Notes: generated by a model not told the origin, from the letters alone. A stretch of 44,410 nucleotides of DNA from Akkermansiaceae bacterium (GCA_022424905.1 JAKMGP010000139.1:1-44410), one strand, 5' to 3'. Numbered from the stretch's first letter, positions 8,935 to 17,603 are shown. Program-made: numbers and translations.

Positions 8935-9069
8935 ATGGACCTCACTTCTCAGGACGCCGCCGAACATCGAAAGCTTCAGGCCTTGAACCGAGCCCATATC
9001 GACCAGAAAGCCACCACCTTCAAAATTAGGGAAGACTACACAGCTCTATTCCGTATCATATCCTCATGA
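8935..9069 (+). CDS. Small 44-residue ORF overlapping the phosphoesterase start
   Basis: ATG at 8935 opens 44 codons whose TGA stop overlaps the ATG of the phosphoesterase in an ATGA junction (9066-9069), the arrangement of translationally coupled genes. The codons favour C or G in third positions (GAC, GCC, CAG, ATC, ACC) like neighbouring genes. The peptide is charged and helical-looking (AEHRKLQALNRAHIDQK at residues 9-25) with no signal peptide or membrane segment. It has no recognisable family. Two hairpins lie just upstream. It could instead be a chance open frame, since no clear ribosome binding site is visible. Confidence 0.4.
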   Translation: MDLTSQDAAEHRKLQALNRAHIDQKATTFKIREDYTALFRIISS

Positions 9070-11069
9070 GATTCATCTTCTCCTTTTCCTTCCTCCTCTG
9101 CATCACTTCAGCCCTTGCTGCCCCCCCTATCAATCCCAACATCGGTCACAATCACCATCATCATCGTCACGGAGAAAAGCACGAAACAGTCGCACCTACT
9201 CCTGCCCGCTTTGTCACTTCCCGTAAACGCAGTGTCGAACTACCCCTTCCCAACGAAAAAGAGGCCTTCACTTTTATTGTTTATGGAGATCGCACTGGGG
9301 GACCGCCTGAAGGCGTTTCCGTGCTCGCCGACGCAGTTCGTGATACCAACCTTCTCGAACCCGATTTCGTCATGACGGTTGGTGATCTCATCAATGGATA
9401 CAGTAACGAGGAAATCTGGATGACCCAGATGAAGGAATACAAGTCCATTATGAGCCAACTCGCATGCCCGTGGTTTCCCGTCGCCGGAAACCATGACATC
9501 TACTGGCGAGGTAAGGATAAAAGTAAAAAGCCCGAAGGTGAAATGGAAGCTGCATATGAAATGCACTTCGGTCCACTCTGGTATGCCTTCGAGCACAAAA
9601 ACTCTTGGTTCATCATCCTCTACTCTGATGAAGGTGATCCTCAAACTGGAGAAAAAACCTTTGGGAAACCCGCCGCTCAGAAAATGAGTCCTGAGCAATT
9701 CTCTTGGCTCGACCAGACTCTCACCAAGGCTAAAGGTGCCGAGCACGTCTTTCTCTTTCTTCACCATCCAAGATGGCTAGGACGCGGCTATGGCGACGAC
9801 TGGGATAAAGTTCACAGGCGTCTCGCCGCTTCTGGTAATGTCTCCGCGGTCTTCGCAGGCCACATTCATACCATGCGCTACGACGGCCCCAAGGATGGCA
9901 TTGAATATGTCACCCTTGCCACTACTGGCGGCGGCCAATCCAGCTCTATTCCCCAAGCCGGATACCTTCATCACTATGATATTGTCACCGTCCGCAAAGA
10001 CCGCATTTCACTGGCAGCTGTCCCAGTCGGCGAGGTTCTCGACGTCCGCGAAATCACTGGCGAATTGGTTTCACAAGTCAACAAAGTGAAAAGGTCACCT
10101 GTGAAAATTTCACCTTACCTCACACTTAAAAATAACGAAGGTGGGCAACATCAATTATCGATTACTTTGAACAACCCGAGCGACCGCCCCGTCGCAACCG
10201 TGATATCTAGCAGCAACCCCAGCTTGGATTTCCGTTGGCAGCCCGATCACCAGCACACCACTCTAAAACCTGGAGAAACAAAAGAATTAAACTTTAACCT
10301 CTCTTGGGATGATCATCTCACCAAAAGCAACTTTAGCGGCCCTTCTTTTCACATCGATTCCGAATACCTCGCCAAAGGATTCGCCTACGAAATTCCGAGG
10401 AGAACGATTTCTGTGCCACTTGATTTGGAACTTAGCAGCAAGACCGACCTCCAAAATGGCGCGGTTCGCTTCAGCGGATCGAACACCGCTCTCTCGATCC
10501 CTTCGAATCGCTTTGCTATCAAGAAAGAAGTTACCCTTGAATGCCGCTTCAAGGCCGAGACCCTTGCCGGGCGAACCGGGCTTGTCACGAAGACTGAAAA
10601 TTCTGGTTACGGAATCTTTATCAGTGACGGGAGACCCGACTTCTCGGTAAATCTCGATGGTAAATATCTCAGTGCCACCGCATCATCCACTCTGCTGAAA
10701 ACCGACCAATGGCATACACTCGCGGGAATTTATGATGGCAGGGAGGCCCGCCTCTACCTCGACGGAAAACTTATCGCCTCAGCCCTAGGAACTGGAAAAT
10801 TCAAGGACAACAGGCTCCCGCTAATGATTGGCGCAGACGTCAACCATCAGGGCCAACCCACTTCTTTTTTTAAGGGCTTGATCGATTACGTTTCCCTCAC
10901 CCCAAAAGCTCTTTACTCAGGTGAGACCTCTACTGCGAACGGAGACCGAAAAGCCGCTATCATCGATCTACAACTCAATGAAAATATCGGCCCCTGGCAT
11001 CCCGATGCATCGGAATCAAAGGCACATGCAATAGCAATTGGTGGTGTCAAGATTGAAGCCATTAAGTAG
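9066..11069 (+). CDS. Secreted calcineurin-like metallophosphoesterase with LamG domain
   Basis: The 667-residue protein starts with a Sec signal peptide (residues 1-18, cut after SALA), then a His-rich tract HNHHHHRHGEKH (28-39). The phosphoesterase domain (about 67-320) has all metal motifs: YGDR (Asp75), VGDL (Asp107), GNHD (141-144), LHHP (233-235) and GHIH (265-268). A beta-sandwich linker follows (about 345-455), then a concanavalin/LamG-like domain (about 465-640; SNRFAIKKEVTLECRF, QWHTLAGIYDG, LYLDGKLI). It probably hydrolyses a phosphomonoester or diester outside the cytoplasm while binding glycan. The His tract is likely a natural metal-binding segment. The gene overlaps a 44-codon ORF upstream; a small membrane-protein gene follows 7 bp after its stop. 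Confidence 0.9.
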   Translation: MRFIFSFSFLLCITSALAAPPINPNIGHNHHHHRHGEKHETVAPTPARFVTSRKRSVELPLPNEKEAFTFIVYGDRTGGPPEGVSVLADAVRDTNLLEPDFVMTVGDLINGYSNEEIWMTQMKEYKSIMSQLACPWFPVAGNHDIYWRGKDKSKKPEGEMEAAYEMHFGPLWYAFEHKNSWFIILYSDEGDPQTGEKTFGKPAAQKMSPEQFSWLDQTLTKAKGAEHVFLFLHHPRWLGRGYGDDWDKVHRRLAASGNVSAVFAGHIHTMRYDGPKDGIEYVTLATTGGGQSSSIPQAGYLHHYDIVTVRKDRISLAAVPVGEVLDVREITGELVSQVNKVKRSPVKISPYLTLKNNEGGQHQLSITLNNPSDRPVATVISSSNPSLDFRWQPDHQHTTLKPGETKELNFNLSWDDHLTKSNFSGPSFHIDSEYLAKGFAYEIPRRTISVPLDLELSSKTDLQNGAVRFSGSNTALSIPSNRFAIKKEVTLECRFKAETLAGRTGLVTKTENSGYGIFISDGRPDFSVNLDGKYLSATASSTLLKTDQWHTLAGIYDGREARLYLDGKLIASALGTGKFKDNRLPLMIGADVNHQGQPTSFFKGLIDYVSLTPKALYSGETSTANGDRKAAIIDLQLNENIGPWHPDASESKAHAIAIGGVKIEAIK

Positions 11070-11076
11070 CCTGAGC

Positions 11077-11481
11077 ATGTTTTTCTACTTTCTAATTATT
11101 CAACTTGCAACATGCGCGGCTATGACCGGTATCATCTGGATGGTTCAGGTCGCAATTTATCCGCTTTTTGGACATTTGAAGGGGGCCACATTTGATGACT
11201 ATCACGCGCACTACATGAAGCGAGTGACTTATGTCATAGCTCCCCTCATGCTTATTGAGGTAGTATGTTGCGCTGCGTGTCTATACCTCGGTGATTGGCA
11301 GGTAATGGCACCCTCTAGCCTTCTTCTCGCAGCCGTCTGGGCTTCAACCGCATTCATCCAAGTCCCCCAGCATGCAAAACTCACCCCAGAAACAGTCCGA
11401 TCCCTAGTTTACACAAATTGGATACGAAGCATCGCGTGGACCGCGAGGACCGCCCTGCTAGCTTGGCTAGCAGTCGCATGA
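11077..11481 (+). CDS. Small integral membrane protein, four predicted helices
   Basis: The 134-residue product has about four hydrophobic helices: residues 1-25, 50-70, 75-95 and 115-134. Landmarks are WMVQVAIYPLFGHL after helix 1, a FDDYHAHYMKR loop, and a FIQVPQHAKL...LVYTNWIRSIAWTAR segment before the last helix. I recall this pattern of His-rich loop plus TNWIRxxxWxxR in uncharacterised four-helix proteins of aquatic bacteria, but cannot name a family. The ATG at 11077 starts the hydrophobic stretch directly; an in-frame extension to 11038 overlaps the phosphoesterase gene and is less likely. It is 7 bp downstream of the phosphoesterase, so probably cotranscribed. Confidence 0.75.
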   Translation: MFFYFLIIQLATCAAMTGIIWMVQVAIYPLFGHLKGATFDDYHAHYMKRVTYVIAPLMLIEVVCCAACLYLGDWQVMAPSSLLLAAVWASTAFIQVPQHAKLTPETVRSLVYTNWIRSIAWTARTALLAWLAVA

Positions 11482-11535
11482 ATTCCAAAAGTTCTCATTG
11501 ATCAGCCTTTTGTTCACTCATCTTCTAGGAAAACG

Positions 11536-11553
11536 GATTGCCAAGCGGCAATC
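11536..11553. promoter_or_regulatory. Perfect 7-bp inverted repeat upstream of nadB
   Basis: GATTGCC-AAGC-GGCAATC is an 18-bp symmetric element ending 23 bp before the nadB ATG. It has no T-run, so it is not a terminator. It could be an operator for a regulator of NAD synthesis or a translation-controlling hairpin in the 5' leader. No regulator gene is nearby, so this is inference. Confidence 0.45.
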
Positions 11554-11576
11554 TGAAGCCAAGATTTTGTTTTCCA

Positions 11577-13193
11577 ATGTCTGACTTTCTTGTGATCGGT
11601 TCCGGTATCGCCGGGCTTTCCTTTGCTATCAAAGCTGCCGGCTTCGGCACCGTGACTGTCATCACGAAAGGCAAGGTTCTTGAATCTAACACTGCATGGG
11701 CTCAGGGCGGCATCTCAGCAGTCCTTCCTGAAGGACTACGCGATCCGGATGACAACTATGAAAAGCACATCGCAGATACCCTTGAAGCAGGTGCCGGACT
11801 TTGCAACGAGGAAGCCGTCCGCACAATCGTGGAGGAAGGGAGCAAGACCATCGACGAATTGGTGGCATGGGGCACTAATTTTGATAAAAATAATAACGAT
11901 CCAAATCGTTATTCGCTTGGCAAAGAAGGTGGTCACTCTGAACGCCGAGTCCTTCACGCTAAAGACACGACTGGCCGCGAGATTGCCACCTCGCTTGTCG
12001 AAACCGCAAGACGTCACCCTCAAATTACACTGCTCGAGAATCACTATGCTATTGACCTCATTACCACTGGAAAACTCGGCGTCGTCACCGACAACCGAGT
12101 TCTAGGGGCTTACGTTCTGGAGATTAAATCCGGAGATGTCAAAGTCATGGAGTCGCCCCGAGTCATCGTCGCCACGGGCGGCTGTGGGAAATCATACTTA
12201 TACACCACTAATCCAGATTCAGCGACAGGTGATGGCCTAGCTATGTGTTGGAGAGCCGGAGCCTCGGTCTCAAATATGGAGTTTGTTCAATTTCACCCCA
12301 CCTGCTTTTACAACCCTGCCGCCACTGGCCCAGAAGCCCGCTCCTTTTTAGTCTCAGAAGCCGTTCGAGGCGAAGGTGCCTTACTGATTAATGGTCAAGG
12401 ACACCAATTCGTTAATGACCATGACCCGCGTGGATCGCTCGCAGCTCGTGACATCGTAGCCCGTGCCATCGACACCGAAATCAAACGCACCGGCGCGCCC
12501 TGTGTCTTTCTTGATGTTTCTCCACTCGGCGAAACCTTCACCGAGCGTTTTCCTTTCATTCACGAAACTCTCCTTTCCTTCGGTCACGATGCACTCAAGA
12601 AGCCCATTCCGGTCGTGCCCGCCGCTCATTATCAATGCGGAGGAGTGGAAACCGACCTTTTTGGGAAAACCTCGGTGCGCGGGCTATACGCTATCGGAGA
12701 AGTTGCTAGTACAGGACTTCACGGCGCAAATCGACTTGCCTCAAACAGCCTTCTTGAAGGCAACGTTCTTGCCAGACGTGCTCTCGGTGAAATCATGCGC
12801 CTTTACCCTCCGTCGAAAGAAGTCCCGACAGCACCCGCAATCCCAATATGGGAAACCGGCAATGCAGCCCCACCCGATGAATTGGTGAACATTTACCACG
12901 CTTGGGATGAACTTCGTCGAACTATGCAGGATTACGTCTCCATTGTGAGAACCGATAATCGCCTACGTCGTGCTGCCTACCGCCTCCAAAATCTTCGCCG
13001 TGAGGTCAAGGAATTCTACTGGGGTTACACTCTTACCCCCGATATCCTCGAGCTAAGAAACCTCGTAGCGACCGCATCCCTAATCGTCGACTCAGCCCTT
13101 CTCAGAAAAGAATCACGTGGATCTCACCATACTCTAGACTATCCACACCGTGAACAAAGATTCGATCAAGACACAGTCTTGCGAAGATTCTAA
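11577..13193 (+). CDS. nadB: L-aspartate oxidase NadB
   Basis: First enzyme of de novo NAD synthesis: a cytosolic FAD protein oxidising L-aspartate to iminoaspartate for quinolinate synthase (NadA). Motifs: dinucleotide fold IGSGIAGLSFA (7-17), SNTAWAQGGIS (37-47), GGHSERRVLHAKDTTGREI (118-136), GGCGKSYLYTTNP, VQFHPTCFY, SEAVRGEGALL, DPRGSLAARDIVARAID, and the C-terminal flavin segment YAIGEVASTGLHGANRLASN. At 538 residues it matches the family. The ATG at 11577 puts the FAD motif at the N-terminus; a 13-residue upstream extension adds nothing recognisable. The related fumarate reductase/SdhA family is less likely given the SERRVLHA and GLHGANRLASNS signatures. nadA and nadC are not in the window. 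Confidence 0.95.
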   Translation: MSDFLVIGSGIAGLSFAIKAAGFGTVTVITKGKVLESNTAWAQGGISAVLPEGLRDPDDNYEKHIADTLEAGAGLCNEEAVRTIVEEGSKTIDELVAWGTNFDKNNNDPNRYSLGKEGGHSERRVLHAKDTTGREIATSLVETARRHPQITLLENHYAIDLITTGKLGVVTDNRVLGAYVLEIKSGDVKVMESPRVIVATGGCGKSYLYTTNPDSATGDGLAMCWRAGASVSNMEFVQFHPTCFYNPAATGPEARSFLVSEAVRGEGALLINGQGHQFVNDHDPRGSLAARDIVARAIDTEIKRTGAPCVFLDVSPLGETFTERFPFIHETLLSFGHDALKKPIPVVPAAHYQCGGVETDLFGKTSVRGLYAIGEVASTGLHGANRLASNSLLEGNVLARRALGEIMRLYPPSKEVPTAPAIPIWETGNAAPPDELVNIYHAWDELRRTMQDYVSIVRTDNRLRRAAYRLQNLRREVKEFYWGYTLTPDILELRNLVATASLIVDSALLRKESRGSHHTLDYPHREQRFDQDTVLRRF

Positions 13194-13244
13194 TTCATCT
13201 TTCGAAGCTAAATCTTTCGGATTCGCATGTCGCGTCAGAAGAGA

Positions 13245-13271
13245 GTCTGCCTCAAACACTCTTGGGCAGAC
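13245..13271. other. Inverted repeat between convergent nadB and the 98-residue gene
   Basis: GTCTGCC (13245-13251) pairs with GGCAGAC (13265-13271) across a 13-nt loop, sitting in the only gap between the two convergent genes. There is no T-run on either side, so it can only be offered as a possible factor-dependent or weak bidirectional terminator. Confidence 0.3.
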
Positions 13272-13278
13272 CCACTGC

Positions 13279-13575
13279 CTAAAGCTGATATTCTCCGTCC
13301 TCGTCCGTGCCATACCAACCAAGCTCCCGAAATGCTGTGACGATGGGAATCTCAAGATGATCATCTTCGCCTTCCGCAAACTCAATAGTTGCAGAGCGAG
13401 TCATGCCACGCTCGGAAGCAATACTGATGACAGTCTTATTAGGCGGAAGATTGATCCAGTCCCCCCAGTCCTTTTTATCATGCTTTGGCTCGAGCCCCTG
13501 ATCATGAAGTGACGATACAACCTGCTTGATCGATGAGGCTTTTTTGGCTTCGGGAATATGTAGAATAGTTTCCAT
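13279..13575 (-). CDS. Hypothetical 98-residue protein at the end of the sugar operon
   Basis: A small, acidic, probably cytosolic protein (98 residues) beginning METILHIPEAKKASSIKQVV, with a Lys/Asp/Trp-rich centre (KKDWGDWINLPPNKT) and an acidic tail. I do not recognise a family. The ATG at 13575 is preferred because the residues upstream (to 13623) look unlike a protein start and run into the gap after the oxidoreductase. It follows the Gfo/Idh gene by 65 bp on the same strand and may be read with it, but its link to the pathway is not shown. Confidence 0.65.
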   Translation of the reverse strand: METILHIPEAKKASSIKQVVSSLHDQGLEPKHDKKDWGDWINLPPNKTVISIASERGMTRSATIEFAEGEDDHLEIPIVTAFRELGWYGTDEDGEYQL

Positions 13576-13640
13576 TACGAGTGTGCTTCGCACAGCATCA
13601 CCGATCAAAGTGGCTTGCGGCAAGAGCGAAAGACCCCAAC

Positions 13641-14789
13641 TTAAACTTTTATCCAGGAACCAGACTTATGACTCTCCCATGACTTGGCCGCAAGATCGAC
13701 GCCTTTTGCTCCCTCTCGAAGAGTCCAAGGGAACGGCTCATCTCGTGCAATGTGCTTCAGGAAGAGCTCCCACTGAACTTTAAAAGCGTTTTCACAAGGC
13801 CCCGCATCAACGATATCCCAATTAGCATAATAATCGATCGGGCTATCCACATCAGGGTTCCAGACTGGACGAGGCGTATTATCGAGGCTCTGAGCCCAGC
13901 ACTTACGAAGCCCGACAATTGCACTCCCTTTAGTTCCATCGACCTGCATGGTTAGCAGATCATCGCGGCGAACCCTTACATCCCAAGATGAGTTGAATTG
14001 ACAGACCACCCCAGTCTTGGTCTTAAATAATGCGTAGGCCGCATCGTCCGCCGTACATTGATAGGGATTCCCATCCTCTCCAATCCGCTCAGGCAAGTGA
14101 GTGGCAGCATGGGTAAACACCTCAGAGATTTCGCCGAAAAGATTATCGATGACATAGCGCCAGTGGCAATGCATATCGATAATGATCCCTCCACCATCTT
14201 CCTGACGGTAATTCCAACTTGGACGTTGGGACGCCTGATTTGCATCGTGGCCGGAAAAAACCCAATACCCAAACTCGCCTCGCACCGAAAGGATTTCTCC
14301 AAAAAAACCTTCATCGCGCAATTTTAAAAAAGCCTGAATCCCAGGCAACCAAAGCTTGTCCTGAACAGTCCCATTTTTCACTCCAGCCGTCTCTGCAATC
14401 TCGGCTATTCTGAACGCTTCCGAAGGATCAACCGCCGTCGGCTTTTCACAGTAGATGTGTTTTCCGGCTGCGATTGCGCGCTCTAAAAAGCCAATACGAT
14501 AAGGAGTCCCTGACGCATCGAAGAAAATCGAGTAGGAATCATCCGCAAGGACCGCATCAAGATCCGTAGAATATTTTTCTACTCCATACTCGATTGCAAG
14601 TGCCTTCAATTTTTCCTCATTCCGCCCAATCAAGACCGGCTCGGGCATGAGTCGCACACCATCTCCAAGCTCAACCCCACCCTGCTCTCGAATTGCTAAA
14701 ATCGACCGCGCCAAATGTTGATTAGTTCCCATTCTTCCAGTGACGCCATTCATGATGACTCCGATCCGCTCGATATTTTCCGTGCTCAT
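13641..14789 (-). CDS. Gfo/Idh/MocA-family NAD(P)-dependent oxidoreductase
   Basis: The 382-residue product has an N-terminal Rossmann half (residues 1-125; GVIMNGVTGRMG at 10-21) and the family's EKP motif at 115-117 in YCEKPTAV, where the Lys is the usual catalytic residue. A C-terminal alpha/beta domain carries GGGIIIDMHCHW (199-210), giving the DxxxH-type active-site motif (Asp205, His209). Members oxidise or reduce sugars, inositols and sugar acids. The substrate cannot be read from sequence. The ATG overlaps the isomerase stop (ATGA), so the two are translationally coupled. With the isomerase, LacI regulator and DapA-like lyase it forms a catabolic operon. Confidence 0.9.
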   Translation of the reverse strand: MSTENIERIGVIMNGVTGRMGTNQHLARSILAIREQGGVELGDGVRLMPEPVLIGRNEEKLKALAIEYGVEKYSTDLDAVLADDSYSIFFDASGTPYRIGFLERAIAAGKHIYCEKPTAVDPSEAFRIAEIAETAGVKNGTVQDKLWLPGIQAFLKLRDEGFFGEILSVRGEFGYWVFSGHDANQASQRPSWNYRQEDGGGIIIDMHCHWRYVIDNLFGEISEVFTHAATHLPERIGEDGNPYQCTADDAAYALFKTKTGVVCQFNSSWDVRVRRDDLLTMQVDGTKGSAIVGLRKCWAQSLDNTPRPVWNPDVDSPIDYYANWDIVDAGPCENAFKVQWELFLKHIARDEPFPWTLREGAKGVDLAAKSWESHKSGSWIKV

Positions 14790-15610
14790 AATAATTGATA
14801 AACTTTGTCGTAGGCGTAGAGGATTTCATCAAGAAATTCCCCTTGATCGCACTCCCACCATTTGGATGAAAAAATCTCCACTTCGCGAAATCCTTCAAAC
14901 CCTACATCCCTCATCATCTCATCAATTCCATGAAGATCACAACATCCTTCCCCCATGATCCCACGATCTAAAAGCAGGTGACTCTGATCAGGTTTAAAAT
15001 CACAAATATGGTACGCGTCCAGCCAACCATTTTTGGCACATCGTTGAATTTGCTCGGCGAGATCAAGCTCCCACCAAACATGATAAACATCTAGGGCTAT
15101 CCCCACATTATAATGATTAACCTCTTCACATAAGTCATTCGCTATCCGGAGCGATGGAATCGCCGAGCGATCACCAGCATAAACAGGATGAAGTGGCTCA
15201 ATCAAAAGTCTTACCCCATGAGACGCTGCCTCATCGGCAAGCGTCCCGATCGCGTCGCGAATTTGCTCATAATTTTCCCGCGGACTTTGCCCAACCGTAG
15301 CTCCACAAACCAAAACTAATGAAGGAAGCCCCAAGATTTCCGCCTCACGAATCAACTGACGGTTTTCTTCAAGCGCGTCCCTCCTCTCCCTCTCCAGCTT
15401 CCCAGTAAAAAACCCTCCTCGGACATATGAAATTCCACGTAGTCCTGCATCGCGCACCTGGCGCGCAACCGAACAAAGATCCTCACCTTCAACTGTCTCA
15501 CGCCAAATCGAAATCCCCCCAATACCACGCCTCGCATATCCCTCGATACACTCATCAATCGACCACGGCTTAGTCGTAAAAGTATGGACGGCAAGATCTT
15601 GATAATTCAT
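14786..15610 (-). CDS. Sugar phosphate isomerase/epimerase-like TIM-barrel protein
   Basis: The 274-residue product matches the AP-endonuclease-2/xylose isomerase-like superfamily used for sugar and inositol isomerisation. Candidate metal ligands sit at the ends of barrel strands: Glu138 (LLIEPLHP), Asp174 (IALDVYHVWWE), His201 (DAYHICDF) and Glu245 (REVEIFSS). The N-terminus lacks a signal peptide, so it is cytosolic. The ATG at 15610 comes 3 bp after the LacI stop, and its own stop overlaps the oxidoreductase start. Such isomerase/oxidoreductase pairs often process oxidised sugars or inositols; which one here is unknown. Confidence 0.88.
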   Translation of the reverse strand: MNYQDLAVHTFTTKPWSIDECIEGYARRGIGGISIWRETVEGEDLCSVARQVRDAGLRGISYVRGGFFTGKLERERRDALEENRQLIREAEILGLPSLVLVCGATVGQSPRENYEQIRDAIGTLADEAASHGVRLLIEPLHPVYAGDRSAIPSLRIANDLCEEVNHYNVGIALDVYHVWWELDLAEQIQRCAKNGWLDAYHICDFKPDQSHLLLDRGIMGEGCCDLHGIDEMMRDVGFEGFREVEIFSSKWWECDQGEFLDEILYAYDKVYQLL

Positions 15611-15613
15611 CGT

Positions 15614-16618
15614 TTAAGTAGTTTCCCCAATAAATAATTCCCCCTTAATCAAAAGGGTATTCATGCTCTTCTCGCGCTGCACGATCTCAGACTGAAGAGA
15701 CCGCCCAACCTCTCTGGACAATTCAAAAACAGAAAGACTTACCGAAGTCAGCTTAGGATGAGCAATTTCGTGAATAGGGCCACAATCACAACCAGTCACC
15801 CTCACATCATCAGGAATTTTCAAACCAAGTGATCTCAATTGCTGGATGAGGATGATTCCCACAACATCATTAAATCCCACGAAGGTTCGCACCCCTCGAT
15901 CATAGAGTGCCTTCACATGATCGGTAGTAATTTCGCTGGGACTCTCGACCTTCGACTGATCAGCTGACGGATCAAAATCGATTCCATATTCCAAACATCC
16001 TTCTGAGAATCCGTTTAATCGGGCACGGGTGAGATCACCAAACCCCCCATAGTAAATATAGCAGCAGTCGCCACTCACATCTCGTTCGGCAAGATGACCA
16101 GCAAGTTGTTTCATGGCGTCCTGATGATCACTGATCACGTGCCTTACTCCACGCACCATGCGGTTCAGAACTACACAGGGCGCTCCGCGCTCCTTAATCT
16201 CACTCAAAACCCGACCTGAGGGACGGTGAAATGCAAAAACAAACCCATCCACCTCTCCTCCTTTTTTATGGGGAAAGGGCTGATATTTATCCGAAGATGT
16301 TTCGACAATCAGATTAGCGACCGATGGAAGGAGGCCTTCGCGAAGCCCTTCAGTCAAAGTCATGAAATTGTAGAATAATTGAGTGCTCCGTTCCTTAGCT
16401 GGAGGCAAAACAAGCTTGATAGTGAGGATAGATCTCTCGGCGTGTCGCTTCTGAGAACGTCTGACGTAGCCGAGTTCTTTTGCGATGGACTCAACATGTA
16501 ATCGAACATCCTCCCCAATTAGCATCGATCCACCAATCGCGCGAGAAACGGTCGCTTTCGAAACGCCTGCCTTCTCGGCTACCTTAGCCATCGTCACTTT
16601 TTCAACTGCTCCACTCAT
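15614..16618 (-). CDS. LacI-family transcriptional regulator
   Basis: A helix-turn-helix at residues 8-28 (VTMAKVAEKAGVSKATVSRA) is followed by an ESIAKELGY segment and a periplasmic-binding-protein-like effector domain (about 65-334). The hinge after LGY (VRRSQKRHAERS) departs from the common NxxARxL pattern, so DNA bending by the hinge helix may differ. The gene sits inside the operon, one base after the DapA-like gene stop and 3 bp before the isomerase gene, so it most likely represses its own operon in response to a sugar-derived ligand. No clear operator palindrome was found in the short spacers. Confidence 0.92.
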   Translation of the reverse strand: MSGAVEKVTMAKVAEKAGVSKATVSRAIGGSMLIGEDVRLHVESIAKELGYVRRSQKRHAERSILTIKLVLPPAKERSTQLFYNFMTLTEGLREGLLPSVANLIVETSSDKYQPFPHKKGGEVDGFVFAFHRPSGRVLSEIKERGAPCVVLNRMVRGVRHVISDHQDAMKQLAGHLAERDVSGDCCYIYYGGFGDLTRARLNGFSEGCLEYGIDFDPSADQSKVESPSEITTDHVKALYDRGVRTFVGFNDVVGIILIQQLRSLGLKIPDDVRVTGCDCGPIHEIAHPKLTSVSLSVFELSREVGRSLQSEIVQREKSMNTLLIKGELFIGETT

Positions 16619-16619
16619 T

Positions 16620-17564
16620 TCAAAAGTAGCCTAATCGCTTGGCGCAATCTTTCATAATATCGACCTCCCAATCCGGCCGGCGGGGACAGAGCTTGTGAGG
16701 TTCACTCGTTGGGATACGCCCAAGAAGATGTTGAAAAACGGCGCAGCTATGTTTGTAAGCCGGAACGGAGTCCCGGAATCCCACGTTTCCCAGATATTGA
16801 AGGGCGTCATTTAATTCGAAATAGTCCGCATCATTGATGCTCCACAACCTGTCTCGCTCGGCAAATTTCTCTGGGCAAAACGCAGCAAGACCAAGGAGAT
16901 AATCAGAGCCATATTCGATCATATCAATCCCAAGATCGTTTCCTGTATATATTCGAAAACCGGGCCTTACTTCATCCCGTAAAGCAAGGCGCTTCAGCTC
17001 CTCATCTCGGCTAAGTGAGGAATGCTTGATTCCCTTCAGGGCGGGGATACCCATCAATCCGCGAATCACTTCCTCACTGTAAATCATTCCATTAGGCGCA
17101 AACATCTGGCCTAACTCAAAACCAAGAACCGACTCATAGGGTTCGCAAACTTTGGTATAAAGCTCGATAATCTCGTCACTCACCCACTCGTGGAAACGTG
17201 TCGTCTGAAAAAGAATAGGTGTCCCCCCACGCTCAGCAATCGCATCAGCTCCCCTGCGATAAAGATCGACCAAGTCGCCCTCCAGACCTTCTACGAAGAC
17301 CCCAGCTACAAAAGGTCGGTGGTCACCAAGCGCCTCACGTGTCCAATCTAAAACCTTCGCACGTTCGTCATTTGAAAGGTAATTGGCATAACCTGTATCC
17401 ATATTCACGGCACATTTTAATCCCGCCTCTTCCGTTCGCTGTATCGCAGTCTGAAACGCATCCCGCGCTATCGAACCATCTTCTTCAAAAGGAAGGAGAC
17501 ACGCAGCCATCCCCTCAGGCTTTCGCCTCAATGTTCGCATCAGCAACCGATCCTCTAGCTTCAT
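16620..17564 (-). CDS. DapA/NanA-family lyase, atypical active site
   Basis: A 314-residue TIM-barrel protein of the dihydrodipicolinate synthase/N-acetylneuraminate lyase superfamily, which forms or cleaves C-C bonds via a Lys Schiff base. The candidate Lys is 180 in ALKGIKHSSLSRDEE, and YTGND and GLAAFCPE follow as in family members. Two other hallmarks differ: the usual GTTGE-like loop reads NMDTGYAN (54-61), and the catalytic Tyr of the YNxP motif is missing (ILFQTTRF, 117-124). It may therefore use a 2-keto sugar acid or similar, not the DapA reaction. The ATG at 17564 is preferred over 17600, which would add 12 residues. It heads the operon and begins 40 bp after the CotH-protein stop. 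Confidence 0.82.
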   Translation of the reverse strand: MKLEDRLLMRTLRRKPEGMAACLLPFEEDGSIARDAFQTAIQRTEEAGLKCAVNMDTGYANYLSNDERAKVLDWTREALGDHRPFVAGVFVEGLEGDLVDLYRRGADAIAERGGTPILFQTTRFHEWVSDEIIELYTKVCEPYESVLGFELGQMFAPNGMIYSEEVIRGLMGIPALKGIKHSSLSRDEELKRLALRDEVRPGFRIYTGNDLGIDMIEYGSDYLLGLAAFCPEKFAERDRLWSINDADYFELNDALQYLGNVGFRDSVPAYKHSCAVFQHLLGRIPTSEPHKLCPRRPDWEVDIMKDCAKRLGYF

Positions 17565-17603
17565 GGTGGCGAGAATTAGTTGCACGCAACAAATTCGCAA
17601 GAC

